The notes under the pieces were generated by a model. It was not told the DNA's origin and did no database searches. It saw nothing but the letters and a program-made list of their open reading frames with translations. This document shows, piece after piece, positions 60,540 to 64,000 of a DNA stretch of 64,000 bases. Made by a program: the position numbers and the translations under genes. Numbering within the stretch: the first letter of the stretch is position 1; each line of letters starts with the position of its first letter. The DNA comes from Variovorax sp. PCZ-1 (GTDB lineage Bacteria; Pseudomonadota; Gammaproteobacteria; Burkholderiales; Burkholderiaceae_C), in contig NZ_JAHCDN010000001.1 of NCBI RefSeq assembly GCF_018413605.1, positions 1,612,001 through 1,676,000 on the forward strand, written 5' to 3'.

Positions 60540-62237
60540 ATGACACACGAAGAAATTCTTGCAGCCCACGGCCCCCGCGAATCCATGGAATACGACGTCG
60601 TTGTCGTTGGCGGCGGCCCCGGCGGTTTGGCCACAGCCATTCGCTTGAAGCAAAAAGCGCAAGAGACAGGCAAAGATATTTCCGTCGTCGTGATCGAAAA
60701 AGGCTCTGAGCCTGGCGCGCACATCCTCTCTGGCGCGATCATGGATCCACGCGCCCTCACCGAGCTGATTCCTGATTGGAAAGAGAAAGGCGCACCGCTC
60801 AATCAAGAAGTGACAGATGACGCGATCATGTTCTTCAGCGAGAAAAATGCAGTGCGCGTGCCCGGCCCCTTCATTCCGCCGAATCTCGCCAACCATGGCA
60901 ACTACATCATCAGCCTCTCCAACCTCACCAAGTGGATGGCGCAACAAGCTGAAAGCTTAGGTGTAGAAATCTTCCCCGGCTTTACAGCTGCAGAGGTTTT
61001 GTACAACGATGATGGCAGCGTGAAAGGCATCGCCACCGGCAACCTCGGCATCGGCAAAGAAGGCGAAATCACCGGCGATTTCCAGCTCGGCATGGAGCTG
61101 CATGGCAAATACACCGTGTTTGCAGAAGGCGCGCGCGGCCATTTGGGCAAGCAGCTGATTGCTAAGTACAAGCTCGATGCTGGCAAAGATCCGCAAAGCT
61201 TTGGCATCGGCATCAAAGAGCTGTGGGAGATTGATCCTGCTCGTCATCAGCCCGGCCTCGTGCTGCACAGTGCGGGCTGGCCGATGGATTCGAACACCTA
61301 TGGCGGCGCATTCCTCTATCACTTGGAAAATAACCAAGTCGCTTTAGGCTTCGTCGTTGGCCTTAATTACGAGAACCCCTACCTCAGCCCATTCGAAGAA
61401 ATGCAGCGTTGGAAAACGCACCCCAATATCCGTTGGTATCTCGAAGGCGACGAAGCCAAAGGCATCAAGCCCGCCAAACGCATTGGCTACGGTGCTCGCG
61501 CCATCAACTCCAGTGGCTTGCTCTCGCTCCCCAAAACCGTGTTCCCAGGCGGCGCGCTGATTGGTTGCAACGCTGGCTACTTGAACGTTGGCCGCATCAA
61601 GGGCAGCCACGCCGCCATCAAAACCGGCATGCTCGCAGCAGACGCCGCTTTCGATGCCGTGCACGCAGGTCGTCAACATGACGAACTCAGCGCGTATCCA
61701 GAAGCTTTTGAGAAAAGCTGGCTCTACACCGAACTCAACAAAGACCGCAACTTCAAGAACTGGTTCAAGAAAGGCCTGCTGGTCGGCACGCTCATGAACG
61801 GCCTCGAGCAATTCGCCCTGCGCGGCCACATCCCTTGGACGATCCACCGCGACAAGCCCGACCACGCATGCCTCAAGCCCGCGCGCGACTGTAAAGAAAT
61901 CGTGTACCCGAAACCAGACGGCAAGCTCACCTTTGATCGCCTCTCCAGCGTCTTCATCAGCAACACCAACCACGCCGAAAACCAGCCCGCGCACTTGACG
62001 CTGAAAGATGCGAGCGTGCCCGTCAATGTCAACTTCATCACCTACGCTGGCCCCGAAGGCCGCTACTGCCCCGCCGGCGTTTATGAATACGTGCGCGACG
62101 ATGCTGGCAAAGACCGCCTGCAAATCAACGCGCAAAACTGCGTGCACTGCAAAACCTGCGATATCAAAGATCCGACACAAAACATCGTCTGGGTCACGCC
62201 CGAGGGCGGTGGCGGGCCGAATTATGTTGGCATGTAA
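60540..62237 (+). CDS. Electron transfer flavoprotein-ubiquinone oxidoreductase
   Basis: A 565-residue membrane-associated protein that passes electrons from ETF to ubiquinone, serving acyl-CoA dehydrogenases. The FAD motif VVVGGGPGGLATAIRLK is near residue 22; GYLNVGRIKGSHAAIKTGM is conserved; the C-terminal 4Fe-4S site has CPAGVYEY and CVHCKTCDIKDPTQNIVW. Length and all motifs match the family. The start at 60540 gives the normal N-terminus. Confidence 0.97.
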   Translation: MTHEEILAAHGPRESMEYDVVVVGGGPGGLATAIRLKQKAQETGKDISVVVIEKGSEPGAHILSGAIMDPRALTELIPDWKEKGAPLNQEVTDDAIMFFSEKNAVRVPGPFIPPNLANHGNYIISLSNLTKWMAQQAESLGVEIFPGFTAAEVLYNDDGSVKGIATGNLGIGKEGEITGDFQLGMELHGKYTVFAEGARGHLGKQLIAKYKLDAGKDPQSFGIGIKELWEIDPARHQPGLVLHSAGWPMDSNTYGGAFLYHLENNQVALGFVVGLNYENPYLSPFEEMQRWKTHPNIRWYLEGDEAKGIKPAKRIGYGARAINSSGLLSLPKTVFPGGALIGCNAGYLNVGRIKGSHAAIKTGMLAADAAFDAVHAGRQHDELSAYPEAFEKSWLYTELNKDRNFKNWFKKGLLVGTLMNGLEQFALRGHIPWTIHRDKPDHACLKPARDCKEIVYPKPDGKLTFDRLSSVFISNTNHAENQPAHLTLKDASVPVNVNFITYAGPEGRYCPAGVYEYVRDDAGKDRLQINAQNCVHCKTCDIKDPTQNIVWVTPEGGGGPNYVGM

Positions 62238-62350
62238 TCAAAGGTAACTTAAGCACAGTCATTGATTAACTGTGTGATTTTTAACACTCTGCAGTTGGCG
62301 ATCGCGTTACTTGAGGGTGTTATTTCATAACCGCAAGGTATTATGTCGTC

Positions 62351-63664
62351 ATGAATGCTGCGAAGTTACACCGACGGCAATGGAAGTTTGTTCATCTTCC
62401 TATTTGGTTACTTGCGGCTTTGGCATTTTTCGCACTGAGCGATACCTACTTACCGATTCCGCCCAGCAGCCTCAACATCACGACTGGGCGCGTAGGTGGC
62501 ATGTATCACGAGCATGCCAAGCGCTATGCAGAGATCTTTGCAAGCAAAGGCATCACGCTCAATATCCTTGAATCCGCAGGATCAGGACAAAATTTGGAAC
62601 GCTTGCGCTCGGTCTCACGTGAAGCCGACATGGGTTTTTTACAAGGCGGTTTTGCACTTGGTGAGCAATTGAGCGCGGAAGCTCAAGGCATTCAAACCAT
62701 AGCGCGTGTCGATGTCGAGCCGATTTGGGTATTTTCACGGTTTAAAGATGTGGATTCCTTGCTGCGGCTACAAGGCCAGCGCGTCACGATGGGGCAGTTA
62801 GGTAGCGGTAGCCGAGCTGTCGCGACACGGATGTTTGAGCAAGTTCGCTTAGAGCCGAAAGATTTGATTGTTTCTGAAACCGTGGGTATGGAAATCGTTT
62901 CAGCGATGCGCGAGGGGCGAGTGGATGCTGCGATTTTTGTCGCATCGGTAGACGCGCCCTTGGTCAAGGCCTTGCTCGACTCCCCCGGTATCCACTTGGC
63001 ACAGCTCAAACGCAGTGCTGGCTTATCGGAGCGCTTGCCCTATTTGAATCCGCGCTTTGTTGCAGCAGGTAGCCTCAACCCAACTCGCCTGCAGCCCCCA
63101 CAAGATGGTATTTTGCTCAGCACCTTGGCTGGTGTCTTGGTGCGCGAGGAGCTTCATCCTATGATCAAACGCCTGCTCGCACAAGCAGTGCAGCAAACGC
63201 ACTCAGGCGCGGGGCCTTTGCATCGCGCTGGCGAATTTCCGCATTTAAAGCAGCTTGAGTTTCCGAGTGCACCTCAGGCGCGCGAAGTCATGCGCAATGG
63301 CTACCCGTGGTTAGAACAGCATTTGAGTTTGCATACTGCTCAATGGGCGTATCGCCTTCTCTTCATTGGCCTTCCTCTGGCTTTGCTGGCCTTTACACTC
63401 AGCCAGCTCATACCTCGCTATCTACACTGGCGCATTGAAAGCAGCATCAATGGCTGGTACGGCGAGCTCAAATTTATTGAAAATGATTTAGGCACGACAA
63501 CACCCGGTGGTTTGGAAATTGCGCGCTATCGCAAGCAATTGGCTCATATCTCAGAACAATTATTTCATTACCAAGCGCCACAGGCCTACATGCAACGCCT
63601 CTATATGCTTCATCAGCATATCAAGCTCGTGCAATCGCAGCTTGTTCAACGCCATGGGCGCTGA
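62351..63664 (+). CDS. TAXI-family TRAP-type solute-binding protein, membrane-anchored
   Basis: A 437-residue protein of the TAXI (TRAP-associated extracytoplasmic immunogenic) family. An N-terminal hydrophobic segment (IWLLAALAFFALSDTYLPI) leads to the ligand-binding domain (ITTGRVGGMYHEHAKRYAEI; MGFLQGGFALGEQ; GQLGSGSRAVATRMFEQV). Unlike ordinary solute-binding proteins it has a second membrane segment near 332-352 (LLFIGLPLALLAFTLSQLIP) and a cytoplasmic tail of about 80 residues. No TRAP permease is in the window. A sensor or anchored binding role is possible. Confidence 0.82.
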   Translation: MNAAKLHRRQWKFVHLPIWLLAALAFFALSDTYLPIPPSSLNITTGRVGGMYHEHAKRYAEIFASKGITLNILESAGSGQNLERLRSVSREADMGFLQGGFALGEQLSAEAQGIQTIARVDVEPIWVFSRFKDVDSLLRLQGQRVTMGQLGSGSRAVATRMFEQVRLEPKDLIVSETVGMEIVSAMREGRVDAAIFVASVDAPLVKALLDSPGIHLAQLKRSAGLSERLPYLNPRFVAAGSLNPTRLQPPQDGILLSTLAGVLVREELHPMIKRLLAQAVQQTHSGAGPLHRAGEFPHLKQLEFPSAPQAREVMRNGYPWLEQHLSLHTAQWAYRLLFIGLPLALLAFTLSQLIPRYLHWRIESSINGWYGELKFIENDLGTTTPGGLEIARYRKQLAHISEQLFHYQAPQAYMQRLYMLHQHIKLVQSQLVQRHGR

Positions 63665-63682
63665 TACCCACGCAGGCTCAAT

Positions 63683-64000
63683 ATGAAGTTGGATATCCTA
63701 TTTCGTCAACGCCAGTGGTTGCTGTACCTACCGGTTCTTACGCTGAGTGCTGTGATGCTTTGGATGTCTATCACTCACTGGATTCCTTTACCTCCTAGCC
63801 AGTTCGTCATGGCGGCGGGTGTGCCTGGTGGCGGCTACACCCTACTGGCGAGGCAATATCAGCAAAAACTTGCATTGATGGGCATTCGTTGCGATATCGT
63901 GACCACTGAAAAAGCGCATGGCGGTTACCGGCTGCTCAGCTCCACACCCGATGTAGATTTAGCCTTGGTCAACGGCATGTTTGCCAAGCAATCCAATGCG
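63683..64000 (+). CDS. TAXI-family solute-binding protein paralogue, 5' part only
   Basis: The first 106 codons of a second protein of the same kind run off the window. It has an N-terminal membrane segment (LLYLPVLTLSAVMLWMS) and a domain start MAAGVPGGGYTLLARQYQQ that matches its upstream neighbour (TTGRVGGMYHEHAKRYAE). It begins 18 bases after the preceding stop, so the two are likely tandem duplicates in one operon. Its C-terminus and the rest of the operon cannot be seen. Confidence 0.78.
   Translation, partial: MKLDILFRQRQWLLYLPVLTLSAVMLWMSITHWIPLPPSQFVMAAGVPGGGYTLLARQYQQKLALMGIRCDIVTTEKAHGGYRLLSSTPDVDLALVNGMFAKQSNA

Overview
The window reads as chromosomal DNA of a betaproteobacterium of the order Burkholderiales, most likely family Comamonadaceae. 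This rests on gene order (glyA-nrdR-minor pilin cluster-ribD-ribE-ribBA-ribH-nusB, then ybgC-tolQRA), on the gene content, and on three families of short dispersed repeats of a kind I associate with that group. No species can be named. It is mostly core genome: no transposase, integrase, phage gene, tRNA, rRNA or CRISPR array was found.

Layout. 1-5,000: aromatic catabolism (end of a Rieske oxygenase large subunit, its small subunit resembling salicylate 5-hydroxylase, an IclR regulator divergent from pobA), with a compact CoA-transferase and an AT-rich orphan gene between them. 5,000-12,600: housekeeping genes (PaiB-like, mltG, ygfZ, an NRDE protein), a membrane O-antigen-ligase/TPR protein, a gene-free stretch with a near-consensus promoter, and a lytic transglycosylase. 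12,600-14,600: a ZTP riboswitch, glyA, nrdR. 14,650-21,550: type IV pilus minor pilins and the PilY1 adhesin. 21,600-25,900: riboflavin genes and nusB. 26,000-29,600: aminotransferase, ybgC, tolQRA without tolB or pal. 29,750-33,250: a secreted helix-hairpin-helix protein with a Lys/Ala tail, and an 836-residue secreted protein built from twenty 23-residue repeats plus a peptidoglycan-binding domain. 33,350-39,130: adenosine deaminase divergent from a BMP-type nucleoside ABC importer. 39,240-45,800: secreted LigE-type DNA ligase, transporters, aroC, a hydratase and a YdcF protein. 45,830-53,440: a TetR-controlled RND efflux operon with a TolC protein. 53,450-60,430: infC with a probable AUC start, RNA-modification enzymes, thioesterase, PhyH oxygenase, exporters and an SDR. 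60,540-64,000: ETF-ubiquinone oxidoreductase and two tandem TAXI-type solute-binding proteins, the second cut by the window end.

Working together. Pilins, PilY1, the secreted HhH protein and LigE fit surface attachment and DNA uptake. The ribDE-BA-H genes supply flavin. The BMP importer and adenosine deaminase form a purine nucleoside uptake and breakdown unit. TetR, the adaptor, the RND pump and TolC make a complete tripartite efflux system.

Most notable for follow-up: (i) the 20 x 23-residue repeat protein; (ii) a ~43-bp dispersed element present in about 17 copies, eight of them read in frame inside conserved genes and two more reaching into the ends of ribE and add; (iii) ~100-bp palindromes placed just before start codons; (iv) the strong promoter in the gene-free region at 11,181-11,694.
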